Assembly (NCBI GenBank): GCA_021108275.1
Contig: JAIORD010000031.1
Location: 31,615 to 95,614 of the forward strand
DNA: 64,000 nucleotides
Direction: 5' to 3'
Origin: Methanococcoides sp.
GTDB taxonomy: Archaea > Halobacteriota > Methanosarcinia > Methanosarcinales > Methanosarcinaceae
In this document: positions 36,224 through 44,943 of the stretch, one piece after another
Layout of the letters: the number at the start of each line of letters is the position of its first letter
How positions within the stretch are numbered: position 1 is the stretch's first letter
Program-made: the position numbers and the translations under genes
The notes under the pieces: generated by a model
The model's database searches: none
Told to the model about the DNA's origin: nothing
What the model saw: only the letters and a program-made list of their open reading frames with translations

Positions 36224-37753
36224 TTAACTTAAGTTGGAAGCACTTATGTATTTTTGTTTGTACTCATCGTTTTTAGTATATATTCGATTAATTTTTAAAA
36301 TATGTTGACTGAGGACGTTTATAATAGAAGACTCGTCTTCGACCAATGCCACAATCTCTTTCTTATTATTGTGTTCTTTGATAATACGAATTGCTTGATA
36401 TGTGTCTTCTTCCAAAAATGAACCAGCTTCACTTAAGCTCAAATAAGGATTATTATCACTTATTCGGACATCCATTTCAAAAGGGATACACCATTCATTT
36501 TCAATCCCTGCCTTTTGCGCATTGGCATTGATAACAACTGGAATTAAGCGAGGTGAATTTGTACTTGCGTGTTTAAGAGGAACGAATTTTTGACATTCGT
36601 AGCACATTTTTAAAGGTTGTCTATTAAGTAGCATCTTTACCAGTTGAGAAAGCATATCAGCTTTTACCATATAGGTGTCTTCATCGTCCAATGCTTGAAG
36701 TCCCTTGTCGATATTACGGAGTGTATAAAAAAAAGAATCATCCGTATAATCTAAGAAATCTACCACAGATTCTTCGTCATCGAATATATCAATCAAGTCA
36801 AAATAAGAATGTGCTAGCCCTCTTTCCATCAACCCTTGATAAACTAATTTTAACATTATTTCAAAGCTGACAGCAGTTTTTTGATAAATCAAAGTGCTGT
36901 ACATAAAATATCGGCTGGTTAGATAATGCTCTAGCGCTTTCCTACCCTTTTCATTAACAACCAATCTATATCCAGTGTTATGTGGATTGACAATTTCAAT
37001 GTGTCTTATAATCTGATCTAAATCAAATCGGCCATATATTACACCAGTTTGTTGAGAGTCACGGAGCAAATAATCAAATCTGTCCGCATCCAATTCAGAA
37101 TGTATCAGTAACTTTTCTGGATCAGAATGTGTTCCAGAAATGATCTGTGCTATCATTGTGATCTCATTATCATTGAAACCATTATCTAGTAAAATATTAT
37201 AAATCGGTGTTTTAAAAATAACAAGACTTGCCATTCTCTCATGATGTGCAAAATCAAGCGAACCGTTCCTACTATCGTGAAGACTTAAGTTTAAATTATG
37301 AACGGAAGACTTTTCCAAATTTACGAGAGAATCATCATCGACGTCGCTACCATCGCCTTCCATATCTATACTTACATTGTCTTTATCTGGAAGCCGAATC
37401 TTTGATGATGCATCTTTTTTCACCACGCTTTCAACTAGGTGTGATAATGGATAATGTCCGATATCATGAAGTAAACCTGCCATCCTGACTAATCGGCGCT
37501 TTCCTTCCATGGAACCATTTTCTTGAAGAACAACAATCATCTTGTCGGCTAAATGCATTACTCCGAGTGAATGGTTAAAACGATTGTGTAAAGCGCCAGG
37601 AAAAACATAATCAACTAGACCCAGTTGTCTAATTTTACGCAATCTTTGAAAATAAGGAGAGTCAATTATATCACTTTCTGCTTTTGTGACCTTAATAAAT
37701 CCATGAACATTATCAAAGATTTCCCGATGCGGATGAAGATAGTCGACAGTCAT
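36224..37753 (-). CDS. HD-domain phosphohydrolase, SAMHD1/YwfO dNTPase-like
   Basis: 509 aa. The N-terminus IFDNVHGFIKVTKAESDIID and SPYFQRLRKIRQLGLVDYVF, then HNRFNHSLGV (H61), LLHDIGHYPLSH (H96, D97) and SELDADRFDYLLRDSQQTG follow the exact order of the SAMHD1 / EF1143 / YwfO type of dNTP triphosphohydrolase. The catalytic H...HD...D set is intact. The C-terminal part holds a CYECQKFVPL segment of unknown role. It starts 3 nt after the YwgA-like gene. Such enzymes can starve invading DNA of nucleotides, so defence is plausible. Confidence 0.85.
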   Translation of the reverse strand: MTVDYLHPHREIFDNVHGFIKVTKAESDIIDSPYFQRLRKIRQLGLVDYVFPGALHNRFNHSLGVMHLADKMIVVLQENGSMEGKRRLVRMAGLLHDIGHYPLSHLVESVVKKDASSKIRLPDKDNVSIDMEGDGSDVDDDSLVNLEKSSVHNLNLSLHDSRNGSLDFAHHERMASLVIFKTPIYNILLDNGFNDNEITMIAQIISGTHSDPEKLLIHSELDADRFDYLLRDSQQTGVIYGRFDLDQIIRHIEIVNPHNTGYRLVVNEKGRKALEHYLTSRYFMYSTLIYQKTAVSFEIMLKLVYQGLMERGLAHSYFDLIDIFDDEESVVDFLDYTDDSFFYTLRNIDKGLQALDDEDTYMVKADMLSQLVKMLLNRQPLKMCYECQKFVPLKHASTNSPRLIPVVINANAQKAGIENEWCIPFEMDVRISDNNPYLSLSEAGSFLEEDTYQAIRIIKEHNNKKEIVALVEDESSIINVLSQHILKINRIYTKNDEYKQKYISASNLS

Positions 37754-37756
37754 GAA

Positions 37757-38230
37757 TTAATTGAACTCGAGTAATTTTTCGTATGCGTCTTTAATTATAC
37801 CCTTTATGCCATCGATTTCACTCAGATTTGGCTTCAATGATAATAACCGTTCTTCCAGATCAGGTAACTCTGAAGCACGTTCTTTATTGAGATAGTGTAA
37901 GGATGCTAACACTTCGAGATATTCAGGATCTTTCAACTTATCTCCTAATTTTTCTTTGAATTCAATCAACAAATGTTCAATTTTTTCATGATTATTAAAA
38001 TTAAGATCTTGACTCTCTGAATAAGTATCTGGATCAATGTCAAAAAGAACGCGAGTTAAATGTGGAGAATATGGCCCTCTTACATACCATGTGAATCCAT
38101 AGCCTAAAGATAGAGATGATTGAAGGAGATATACTATTTTTTGATAAAGTATCCTATTTTCAAAGGGATCCATGTCAGGTTCTATCCCTAAAATTCCGAA
38201 AACTTTACTTAATATTTGTTCCTTCGCCAT
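37757..38230 (-). CDS. YwgA-like protein paired with the HD phosphohydrolase
   Basis: 157 aa, soluble and helical. The segment FENRILYQKIVYLLQSSLSL, then GYGFTWYVRGPYSPHLTRVL, is the signature region of YwgA-like proteins, related in style to SocA/DUF4065 proteins that act as antitoxins or adaptors. I recall YwgA near the HD protein YwfO in Bacillus, so the pair may be an old partnership. It is upstream of and co-transcribed with the HD gene, next to the right att site. Confidence 0.65.
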   Translation of the reverse strand: MAKEQILSKVFGILGIEPDMDPFENRILYQKIVYLLQSSLSLGYGFTWYVRGPYSPHLTRVLFDIDPDTYSESQDLNFNNHEKIEHLLIEFKEKLGDKLKDPEYLEVLASLHYLNKERASELPDLEERLLSLKPNLSEIDGIKGIIKDAYEKLLEFN

Positions 38231-38429
38231 GATACCCCTCTAATATTTCACAGATAGTAATCCACAGATAACGACTTTGTAACTAAACGTATATATTTAT
38301 GCGCATTAATTACCACTTTGTATTTAATATATTTGTAATATTTAGATTAGTGATAGTTTTGTAGATGTACTCACGCCTAGGTAGTTGAAAGTAATATATA
38401 AACAAATGAATCATCATAATATTAGTTGA

Positions 38430-38590
38430 TATTAATATTCTCAATTTCATCAAAACTTCTGGATCTTGAGAGCTAAATTCAGAATATATCCGAATAACTG
38501 AGAAAATACTTTATTCGATATAGAATAATTAAAAAAATCATATTGTAAAACAATAGGACTATCTAAAATAATTTAGTAGTCCCGCCCGGA
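38430..38590. repeat. Right attachment-site repeat (attR) of the tRNA-Gln element
   Basis: Counterpart of 20770-20930. The match runs through the region downstream of the tRNA and into its last 12 bases (38578-38589), then the right copy continues as the complete tRNA gene. The copies differ at scattered positions, so integration is not recent. The extent beyond the tRNA suggests the element carries captured host flank. Confidence 0.85.
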
Positions 38591-38649
38591 TTCGAACCGG
38601 GGTCTCAAGCTCCAAAGGCTTGAAAGATTGACCGCTACTCAACGGGACT
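38577..38649 (-). tRNA. tRNA-Gln (anticodon UUG)
   Basis: The minus strand folds as a full cloverleaf. Acceptor AGTCCCG pairs with CGGGACT. The anticodon stem CAAGC/GCTTG encloses the loop CTTTGGA (anticodon TTG). The T arm is CCCGGTTCGAATCCGGG. It is intact and retained at the right end of the integrated element; its last 12 bases are duplicated at 20919-20930. Confidence 0.93.
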
Positions 38650-38698
38650 TCACACCTTGCATAGACATAATAATACTTATTTGTTATGCAAAAAATGT

Positions 38699-39790
38699 TT
38701 ATTTTTGTATGATAAGGGTCAGAAGATCACCATCTTCAAGATAATGGTCAAGACCGGCACGCTGACCGGGGTGTTTGGCTGAGGGGCCCCATACCTGGGA
38801 ATACCTGAACTTATCCCTGAAATCGCGGTGTAGACGTTCACAGATATCACCAACGGTAACGCCGTCCGTCACTATAAGAGGCTCATCCATGTCGGCAAGG
38901 CCGCCTTGCGGTTTTAGATATACTCTGATGAAATCCAGGGAATCGTATATCAGGTCCTTCACAGCTTCGAGGTTCTTCTCCTCGTTAGCGGAAATGAATG
39001 TTGCGTCAGGGAATAGCTCCTCCATCTTATTGAGGATCTCCTCATTGGCAAGATCGACCTTGTTCACGACCACGATTGAAGGAACGTATACCCTGTTACC
39101 CATGATAACATCGATGAGCTCGTCCACATTGATGTTATCCCTTATCAGAACATGGGCGTTATGTATCTTATATTCACCAAGTACTGCCTTGATAAGATCA
39201 TCAGTGAGCTCCAGCTCCATCGTAGCACTTATAGTGACCCCGCCACGGTCCTTCCTCTTGATAATAACATCAGGAGGGGAAGTGTTCAACCTGATCCCGG
39301 CATCATAAAGCTCCTGAATAAGTACTTTATAATGTTCGGGCTGGAAAACATCCAGCAGGAACAGTACCAGATTGGAATTACGCACAACAGCTATGACCTC
39401 TCTCCCGCGGCCACGACCACTTGCTGCACCCCTTACCAGACCAGGTACATCAAGCACCTGAATGGTCGCGTCCTTATAGTCCAGCACACCGGGAATGACA
39501 TCAAGGGTGGTAAACTCATAGGCACCCACCTCTGAATTAGCGCCTGTGATCTTGTTCAGTAACGTGGACTTACCCACAGAAGGGAAACCCACAAGAGCAA
39601 CAGTAGCATCACCGGACTTCTTCACGGAATACCCATCACCGCCGGATTTGGTAGAAGCCTTCTTTACAACCTCTTCTCTTAAACGTGCGAGTTTAGCTTT
39701 CAATCTACCAATATGATGTGAAGTAGCTTTATTGTAAGACGTTTTACGTATCTCGTCCTCGACTGCCTGAATATCTTCCTGTATTCCCAT
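38699..39790 (-). CDS. DRG-family GTP-binding protein
   Basis: 363 aa. The order is an N-terminal helical segment (about 1-60), the G domain with G1 GFPSVGKSTLL, G3 DVPGLVRGAASGRGRG and G4 NKVD, and a C-terminal TGS domain (about 285-363). This is the developmentally regulated GTPase type found in all archaea and eukaryotes, linked to translation and ribosomes. It is chromosomal, just outside the integrated element. Confidence 0.94.
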   Translation of the reverse strand: MGIQEDIQAVEDEIRKTSYNKATSHHIGRLKAKLARLREEVVKKASTKSGGDGYSVKKSGDATVALVGFPSVGKSTLLNKITGANSEVGAYEFTTLDVIPGVLDYKDATIQVLDVPGLVRGAASGRGRGREVIAVVRNSNLVLFLLDVFQPEHYKVLIQELYDAGIRLNTSPPDVIIKRKDRGGVTISATMELELTDDLIKAVLGEYKIHNAHVLIRDNINVDELIDVIMGNRVYVPSIVVVNKVDLANEEILNKMEELFPDATFISANEEKNLEAVKDLIYDSLDFIRVYLKPQGGLADMDEPLIVTDGVTVGDICERLHRDFRDKFRYSQVWGPSAKHPGQRAGLDHYLEDGDLLTLIIQK

Positions 39791-39840
39791 CTGTTCCCTA
39801 CCACAACTTCAATATAAAAAAGAGTTTCCTTAGAAGAGCC

Positions 39841-41058
39841 TCATTTGAACGCACCTTCAAAAAGAGTTAACTCAACTTCCATCCCTTTTTTGACCATAGG
39901 AACATCCGCCGGAATCTCAATAAAACCATCCGCATACGCAAGGGTCGTGATCGCAGCCGAAGACCTGCTGGCCGAGAACACCTCTCTACCCTCCAGCCTG
40001 ACCGCCAGCAGCTCATGCCGGTTGCCGGATATGACATCCTCTCCAAGGACCGCATTAATAGTCTGCTTTTTAGCCATTGGAGCATCCAGGTTTCTCCTGA
40101 TAAGAGGCATTATGAACTCATAGAAGACCGTAAGTGAAGACGTAGGATGTCCCGGTAAAGCAACAATCGGAACCTCATTGATCATCCCTAAAACCACCGG
40201 TTTACCCGGCTTAAAATTAAGACCGTGAACAAGAACAGTTCCTTGCTCTTCAATAATATCATACATGAAATCGTCAGGTCCTGCTGACGTACTGCCAGAG
40301 GTCAGAACAATATCACATTCCCCAATTGCCCTTTCCACTACAGCGCTTACTGCATCCTGATCATCCTTAATAAGACCATAAGCGATCGTATCAACACCTA
40401 ATTTTGTTGCTGCCGCATAAAGTGAATAAGAATTAGTGTCATAGACCATCCCTGGCTGGAGCCTTGTTCCAGGCACAGCAAGTTCATTACCTGTGGAAAT
40501 AATTCCCACCTTCATAGTATTGACAGCAACCTCACGCATGCCAATCGCTGCAAGAACACCAACCTCCCGGGCACCTATGGTCAACCCCTTGGAAAGCAAA
40601 CAAGCATTCTTTGATATGTCGGAACCTGCCAATATCAAAAATTTTTCTGCCTTTACAGATGTTTTCACAAGGACAGTATCGCCATTAAGTTCGGTATCCT
40701 CGACCATCACAACCGCATCCGCACCATCCGGGATCGGACCACCGGTTGCAACCTCGACAGCCTCCATCTTACCGACACTGTACTGCGGAGGCATACCCAC
40801 CGGAGAAAAACCTACCAACTTCAAACTGACCGGTGCATCCCTTGCAGAAGCAACATCTTCCGACTGCACCGCATAACCATCCCTGAGAGACTTATCAAAC
40901 CCAGGCACATCGATGGTCGATACAACATCCTCTGCAAGGACCCGACCGGTCGACCTCTCGATAGGGATAGACACCGTGTGGGTCCTGACCCTGACCCCTT
41001 TGAAAAGGTTCCTTGCGTCTTCGATAGAAAGAAGATCCCGCAGTATTTTTCGTGTCAT
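39841..41058 (-). CDS. moeA: Molybdopterin molybdenumtransferase (MoeA)
   Basis: 405 aa, full length. Conserved parts are STGRVLAEDV, DVPGFDKSLRDGYAV, ATGGPIPDGADAVVMVEDTE, GIISTGNELAVPG, TSGSTSAGPDDF and GLNFKPGKPVVLG. It inserts molybdate or tungstate into adenylylated molybdopterin, needed for formylmethanofuran dehydrogenase. It fits the modABC transporter encoded about 13 kb downstream. Confidence 0.95.
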   Translation of the reverse strand: MTRKILRDLLSIEDARNLFKGVRVRTHTVSIPIERSTGRVLAEDVVSTIDVPGFDKSLRDGYAVQSEDVASARDAPVSLKLVGFSPVGMPPQYSVGKMEAVEVATGGPIPDGADAVVMVEDTELNGDTVLVKTSVKAEKFLILAGSDISKNACLLSKGLTIGAREVGVLAAIGMREVAVNTMKVGIISTGNELAVPGTRLQPGMVYDTNSYSLYAAATKLGVDTIAYGLIKDDQDAVSAVVERAIGECDIVLTSGSTSAGPDDFMYDIIEEQGTVLVHGLNFKPGKPVVLGMINEVPIVALPGHPTSSLTVFYEFIMPLIRRNLDAPMAKKQTINAVLGEDVISGNRHELLAVRLEGREVFSASRSSAAITTLAYADGFIEIPADVPMVKKGMEVELTLFEGAFK

Positions 41059-41106
41059 TGTAAGTTCAATTTTAAAAGAAAGGGAAGTGAGAATGATCCT
41101 TTAAGA

Positions 41107-41985
41107 TCATTCAAAGATAGGCGTACCGATAGTGCCGGTAACTTCCTCGAACGCAGCAACTGCAGCTTTTGTGATAGGACCGACTGAACCATCGCCGATT
41201 TTGCGACCATCGAGCAGTGTGATAGGTGCTGCCTCTGCTGCTGTACCTGTAACGAAGATCTCGTCTGCAGTGTACATATCGAAAAGACCGAGGTTCTGAA
41301 CAAGGACCTCATATCCGCGCTCTTCAAGAAGCTCGATTGCGGTTGCCCTTGTGATACCTTTCAGGTTGTTGATGGTTGGAGGGGTGTATATCTTGCCATT
41401 CTTGATAACAAAGATGTTGTCACCGGAACCTTCAGAAACAAAGCCATTCTGGTCAAGGAAGATAGCCTCATCGCCACCCTTTGCGTTCGCTTCGATCTTG
41501 GCAAGGATGTTGTTCAGGTAGTTCAATGATTTGATGTTAGGGGACAGTGCGTCAGGGGCATTACGCCTGATACCGACCGTGATAGCTTTAAGTCCGACCT
41601 CATAGAGGTCGCCATACATTGCACCCCATTCCTGTGAAATTATGTAGATGCTTGGCATTGGGCACTTGCGTGGGTCAAGACCAAGATCGCCGATACCACG
41701 TGTAACGATAGGGCGGATGTACGCATCAGTGAGGTTGTTCTTCCTCAATGTCTCAAGGATGGCCTCTGTCATCTCAGCCTTTGTGATAGGAACTTCAAGA
41801 GCAATTGCCTTTGCGGAATCATAGAGCCTGTCAACGTGCTCATCGAGCTTGAAGACACGCCCGTTGTATGCTCTGATACCCTCAAAAACACCATCTCCAT
41901 AAAGGAAGCCGTGGTCATAAATGGAAACTGTTGCTTTGTCCTTAGGGACAAACTCGCCGTTGTAGTAGATCAGTAATTCGCTCAT
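41107..41985 (-). CDS. ilvE: Branched-chain amino acid aminotransferase (IlvE)
   Basis: 292 aa, PLP fold type IV. The start region [20 protein letters not shown], the PLP lysine K152 in [10 protein letters not shown] and the substrate-loop [11 protein letters not shown] are present. It makes or degrades Leu, Ile and Val using 2-oxoglutarate/glutamate. It is separated from moeA by 48 nt on the same strand and may share its transcript. Confidence 0.95.
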   Translation of the reverse strand: MSELLIYYNGEFVPKDKATVSIYDHGFLYGDGVFEGIRAYNGRVFKLDEHVDRLYDSAKAIALEVPITKAEMTEAILETLRKNNLTDAYIRPIVTRGIGDLGLDPRKCPMPSIYIISQEWGAMYGDLYEVGLKAITVGIRRNAPDALSPNIKSLNYLNNILAKIEANAKGGDEAIFLDQNGFVSEGSGDNIFVIKNGKIYTPPTINNLKGITRATAIELLEERGYEVLVQNLGLFDMYTADEIFVTGTAAEAAPITLLDGRKIGDGSVGPITKAAVAAFEEVTGTIGTPIFE

Positions 41986-42039
41986 AATGGATCCTCATTG
42001 AATATACCTTATAAGGGGTACGTTTTGTAAGTATTGTTC

Positions 42040-42200
42040 CCAAAATGTATCGCTAATATATGTCAATTACCCACGACTAAAGTCGAGGGCTTGTAGGTAA
42101 ATCATTGAGTTACATCTTGTGTAACACTTATTCCCACATTAGGCTGATTGACAGACAGCCTACTCAGGCAGGATATACATGCTTGAGCAATGTTACGAGC
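42040..42200 (-). ncRNA. Putative reRNA (omega RNA) of tnpB copy 2
   Basis: Covers the tnpB 3' end, the 9 bp hairpin at 42070-42089 and the predicted guide just outside TTGAC (starting at about 42061 and reading ATATATTAGCGATAC... on the minus strand). The hairpin differs in sequence from copy 1 but occupies the same place. The 5' limit is a guess. Confidence 0.4.
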
Positions 42201-43223
42201 AGCATTGAGGTCAGCATGGATTTGAAAACCACAATTACGGCAACGGTAAGAACTACCATCCCGATTCCCTTTGTAAGTGTGTCCACATTTGGAACATTTC
42301 TGACTGGAATATCGAGGGTCAACAGAAACAACTTGTTTACCCAGAGCTTCCGCTTTGTAGCGGATAAACTGTTCAAGTTGATAGAAACTCCAGTTGTTGA
42401 GTTTCCTGTTAAAGTTCTTTCCTCTGCGTTTATTAACTCGGATGCTGGTCAAATCTTCAAGGGCAACCACATCAAAGGGCATATTGACAATTTCTTTTGC
42501 AATACAATGGTTAACATCAGTCACAAACCGTCTTTCCTTTCTGCTAATCTTCTTGAGAAGACGTTTAGCAGATTTGGTGCCTTTGGACTGGAGTTCTTTC
42601 CTCAGATATGCGTACTTGGCTCTTGTGTTCTTGACCTCTTTGCTGTTAAAAAAGACATTGTTGGAACATACTGCGATATTGACAATACCTCTGTCGATAC
42701 CAATAACAGTATCACCGGATGGCTTAGGAGATTCCGTTCTGATTACCACATGCAGATAAAAAACATCATTTCTGATGTCATATCGAAGTGTGGAACTTCT
42801 GGTTTCCCAATCAATATATTGTTCGTAGTATTCGGGAATACTGAAAGATACCTTAACCCTTCCATTTATGGATGCAACAGTGGCAAACCCGTGTTCAAAA
42901 ACAATACGGATAACTCTCTTGTTATACCTGATTGCAGAATATGGTCTGCTCTCTGGAAGTCTCTTGAGCTTAACACCTTTGAGAGCTTCGCAAGCCACAT
43001 CCCTTGCACCCTGAATAAGAGAAGATGGGAGTTCAGGATGTCGTCCTCTAATGTCTTTGTAAGTAGCATTATGGACAGATACCTTAGAATGTGTACGTTT
43101 TTCAAACCCGTATTCAGCAACTTCGTTGAATACCTGATTGAAAAGTACAACTGTCTGCATGAGGCTTTCTTTGTCTTCATCAGACAGCTCAAGTTTCAGT
43201 TTAAGGGTTCTATCCATATTCAT
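42061..43223 (-). mobile_element. Second IS1341-type tnpB-only element
   Basis: Same design as the element at 12774-13936, in the opposite orientation. The right end on the minus strand carries TTACCTACAAGCCCT, a strong hairpin (CCCTCGACTttAGTCGTGGG, 42070-42089), then TAATTGACA. Similarity to copy 1 stops after TTGACA. The left end beyond the start codon is not conserved between copies, so the true left end is unknown. Confidence 0.7.
42102..43223 (-). CDS. tnpB: TnpB, RNA-guided endonuclease of IS605/IS1341 type (copy 2)
   Basis: 373 aa. Catalytic residues D177, E256 and D338 and zinc cysteines C310, C313, C328 and C331 are all present at the same positions as in copy 1. Divergence is concentrated in the N-terminal DNA-recognition half and at the extreme C-terminus, while the RuvC part is nearly identical. 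No tnpA is linked. It lies between ilvE and a membrane protein gene without obvious gene disruption. Confidence 0.93.
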   Translation of the reverse strand: MNMDRTLKLKLELSDEDKESLMQTVVLFNQVFNEVAEYGFEKRTHSKVSVHNATYKDIRGRHPELPSSLIQGARDVACEALKGVKLKRLPESRPYSAIRYNKRVIRIVFEHGFATVASINGRVKVSFSIPEYYEQYIDWETRSSTLRYDIRNDVFYLHVVIRTESPKPSGDTVIGIDRGIVNIAVCSNNVFFNSKEVKNTRAKYAYLRKELQSKGTKSAKRLLKKISRKERRFVTDVNHCIAKEIVNMPFDVVALEDLTSIRVNKRRGKNFNRKLNNWSFYQLEQFIRYKAEALGKQVVSVDPRYSSQKCSKCGHTYKGNRDGSSYRCRNCGFQIHADLNAARNIAQACISCLSRLSVNQPNVGISVTQDVTQ

Positions 43224-43374
43224 ATATTAAACACGATACTTAAAATAACTAACGTTAAAAGAGGTGAAAAGAGAGGCGAAGGTTCGTTTCCTCCCACGAC
43301 CCTCTGCACTCCCAGATAGAATATGAATATTTGTAGCAGACAAAACTCTGGGGACAGATGAGATAATGGAAAGA

Positions 43375-43905
43375 TCACTTTTTGGATTCGCAAAACTCCC
43401 GGAATATTATATTGTACTCACGCCATCCCATCACAAATGCTACAAATATGAACGGCGTCCAGAAATAAAATGTCATATGGGACGGAAAAACGAAAGTAAC
43501 AATTGCCAGAATGACTATCAAAAAAACGGCCTGGGACAAAGAATAACCAACAGCAGCTTTTTTTACTCCGTTCTTTAATGCATAGACCGCCCAGAACCTG
43601 ACATCCAGTATGTGCATTGCCGAGAAGGTGGAAGTGATATCGACACCATCTATTGCTTTTAAGAAAGATCTTTTTCTTATGCCAAAGATGGTACTGGATG
43701 AAAATATCACCAGTAAAAGTATAATGACAGACAAAAATGCGCCTACGATCAGCTTGTCATAAAGTACGAAAACTGTCATCAAGCACATCAGAAGTCCTAT
43801 AACAGAGGGAAGATAACTTTTCTTATGCTTAAAAGAATGTATCAAATTATAAAGACTGAGGGCTGCAAAGAAAAGAACACCAAAAATAAGAATTGCTGTA
43901 TTCAT
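43375..43905 (-). CDS. Hypothetical integral membrane protein
   Basis: 176 aa with about five hydrophobic helices and short charged loops (HSFKHKKS, FGIRKRSFLKA, ALKNGVKKA). It has no signal peptide or known motif. It is a single gene upstream of the displaced tRNA-Arg repeat. I cannot assign a function. Confidence 0.65.
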   Translation of the reverse strand: MNTAILIFGVLFFAALSLYNLIHSFKHKKSYLPSVIGLLMCLMTVFVLYDKLIVGAFLSVIILLLVIFSSSTIFGIRKRSFLKAIDGVDITSTFSAMHILDVRFWAVYALKNGVKKAAVGYSLSQAVFLIVILAIVTFVFPSHMTFYFWTPFIFVAFVMGWREYNIIFREFCESKK

Positions 43906-44024
43906 TATTTCAACCTTTATTTTTCGATACCAAGAATCAAAGTATTCAGGGACATTATTAATAAATGATATGTAGATATAAATTACTTTCCGAATAAGTG
44001 GTCAACCCCAACGGAACCATCCCC

Positions 44025-44115
44025 TGTAAAAAGGCTTTCATGCATAAACAGCCATGTCACATATCTCCACCCAGAATAGCAATTTAGGGGCTGTTGCTTA
44101 GCCGGCAAATCAGTT
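44025..44115 (+). repeat. Displaced partial copy of the tRNA-Arg 5' region
   Basis: About 90 nt closely matching 53630-53720, the promoter and first 23 nt of the tRNA-Arg(UCU) gene. It includes ATGCATAAACAGCCATGTCA, CCCAGAATA-CAATTT and the tRNA-like GGGGCTGTTGCTTAGCCGG. The tRNA part stops after the D arm, so it cannot make a tRNA. The two copies bracket the importer genes and the surface-protein genes in direct orientation. Confidence 0.75.
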
Positions 44116-44136
44116 TGCATGCAATTAAGAAGACCA

Positions 44137-44943
44137 TCAGATCAACTCTGAAATAACAACAGGTTCTTGTTTGCTCAATGGTTCCAGACGGGGTATAACA
44201 TAAAGAGAGTTCGTGATCTGGTTGTTGATAACCTCCACATCAATGTTATATGTGGTCTTTATGTTGGATGGCGTCAGAACTTCCTCGGGAGTACCACTGG
44301 ATATTAAGTCTCCATCCCGGATAAGGTAGATCTTGTCACAATAATATGCTGCAAGGTTCAGGTCATGGATGACCGCTATGACAAGCATTCCTTTTCTGGA
44401 AGCCTCTTTTACGAGATTAAGTATGTCTATCTGATTGGTGATGTCCAGGTGGGAGGTTGGCTCATCCAGGATCAGTATCTTTGGATCCTGAGCAAGCGCA
44501 CGGGCAATGATCACTTTTTGCAGTTCACCACCACTTAGTTGTGTAACGAACCTATCCTTCAGATGAAGTATTTTTGTCTTTTTCATCGCATCCTGCACAA
44601 TTTCCATGTCCTCATGCGTCTCAGCACCTTTGATGTATGGAGTACGACCCATTAAGACAACGTCTTCTACGGTAAACTCGAAATTAATGGATATTACCTG
44701 CGAGACCATGGCTATATTCTTTGCAATCTCGATACTGCTCATCGTATCAATACTTCGTCCATCGACCGTTATGCTTCCAGCATTTGGTTTTATGATATTG
44801 TTGATCGTCTTTACCAGTGTGGTCTTTCCTGAGCCGTTCGGGCCAATGATCCCTACAAATTTTCCATTTTCTGCATGGAGGTCCACCTGATTGAGTATCT
44901 GCCGGTTCCCATATCTTACGATCACACTATTTACTTCAAGCAT
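44137..44943 (-). CDS. ABC transporter ATP-binding protein (BtuD/FecE type)
   Basis: 268 aa. Walker A GPNGSGKTTL, signature LSGGELQKVIIARAL, Walker B ILILDEPTSHLD and H-loop VIHDLN. It is the ATPase of a type II importer for cobalamin or ferric siderophore/haem. It overlaps the permease gene by 8 nt. Methanogens of this family depend heavily on corrinoids, which makes cobalamin a likely substrate, but iron chelates cannot be excluded. Confidence 0.92.
   Translation of the reverse strand: MLEVNSVIVRYGNRQILNQVDLHAENGKFVGIIGPNGSGKTTLVKTINNIIKPNAGSITVDGRSIDTMSSIEIAKNIAMVSQVISINFEFTVEDVVLMGRTPYIKGAETHEDMEIVQDAMKKTKILHLKDRFVTQLSGGELQKVIIARALAQDPKILILDEPTSHLDITNQIDILNLVKEASRKGMLVIAVIHDLNLAAYYCDKIYLIRDGDLISSGTPEEVLTPSNIKTTYNIDVEVINNQITNSLYVIPRLEPLSKQEPVVISELI

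Larger units (their letters stand above)
20919..38577. mobile_element. Integrated element in tRNA-Gln(UUG), about 17.7 kb
   Basis: Bounded by the attL and attR repeats. The integrase starts 45 bp inside the left repeat and the intact tRNA is kept at the right. Contents in order are: integrase, small overlapping genes, relic second integrase, nested hairpin, iteron-like repeats, more small genes, SF1 helicase, fused primase, type I restriction-modification, HD protein and YwgA-like protein. Helicase and primase point to its own replication. No structural virus genes were recognised, so I read it as an integrated plasmid-like element. The integrase is not split by integration. Confidence 0.8.

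Noticed and set aside
20919..38577. Complete provirus
   Set aside because: No capsid, portal, terminase or packaging ATPase gene was recognised; restriction and dNTPase genes are cargo rather than virion genes.
42105..43319. Open frame of 404 codons on the plus strand
   Set aside because: It is antisense to the whole of tnpB copy 2, has no family features, and a similar antisense frame appears opposite copy 1. It follows from codon composition.
43255..43325. Left end of tnpB element copy 2
   Set aside because: A GC-richer stretch is present, but nothing corresponds to it upstream of copy 1, so no left end can be defined.
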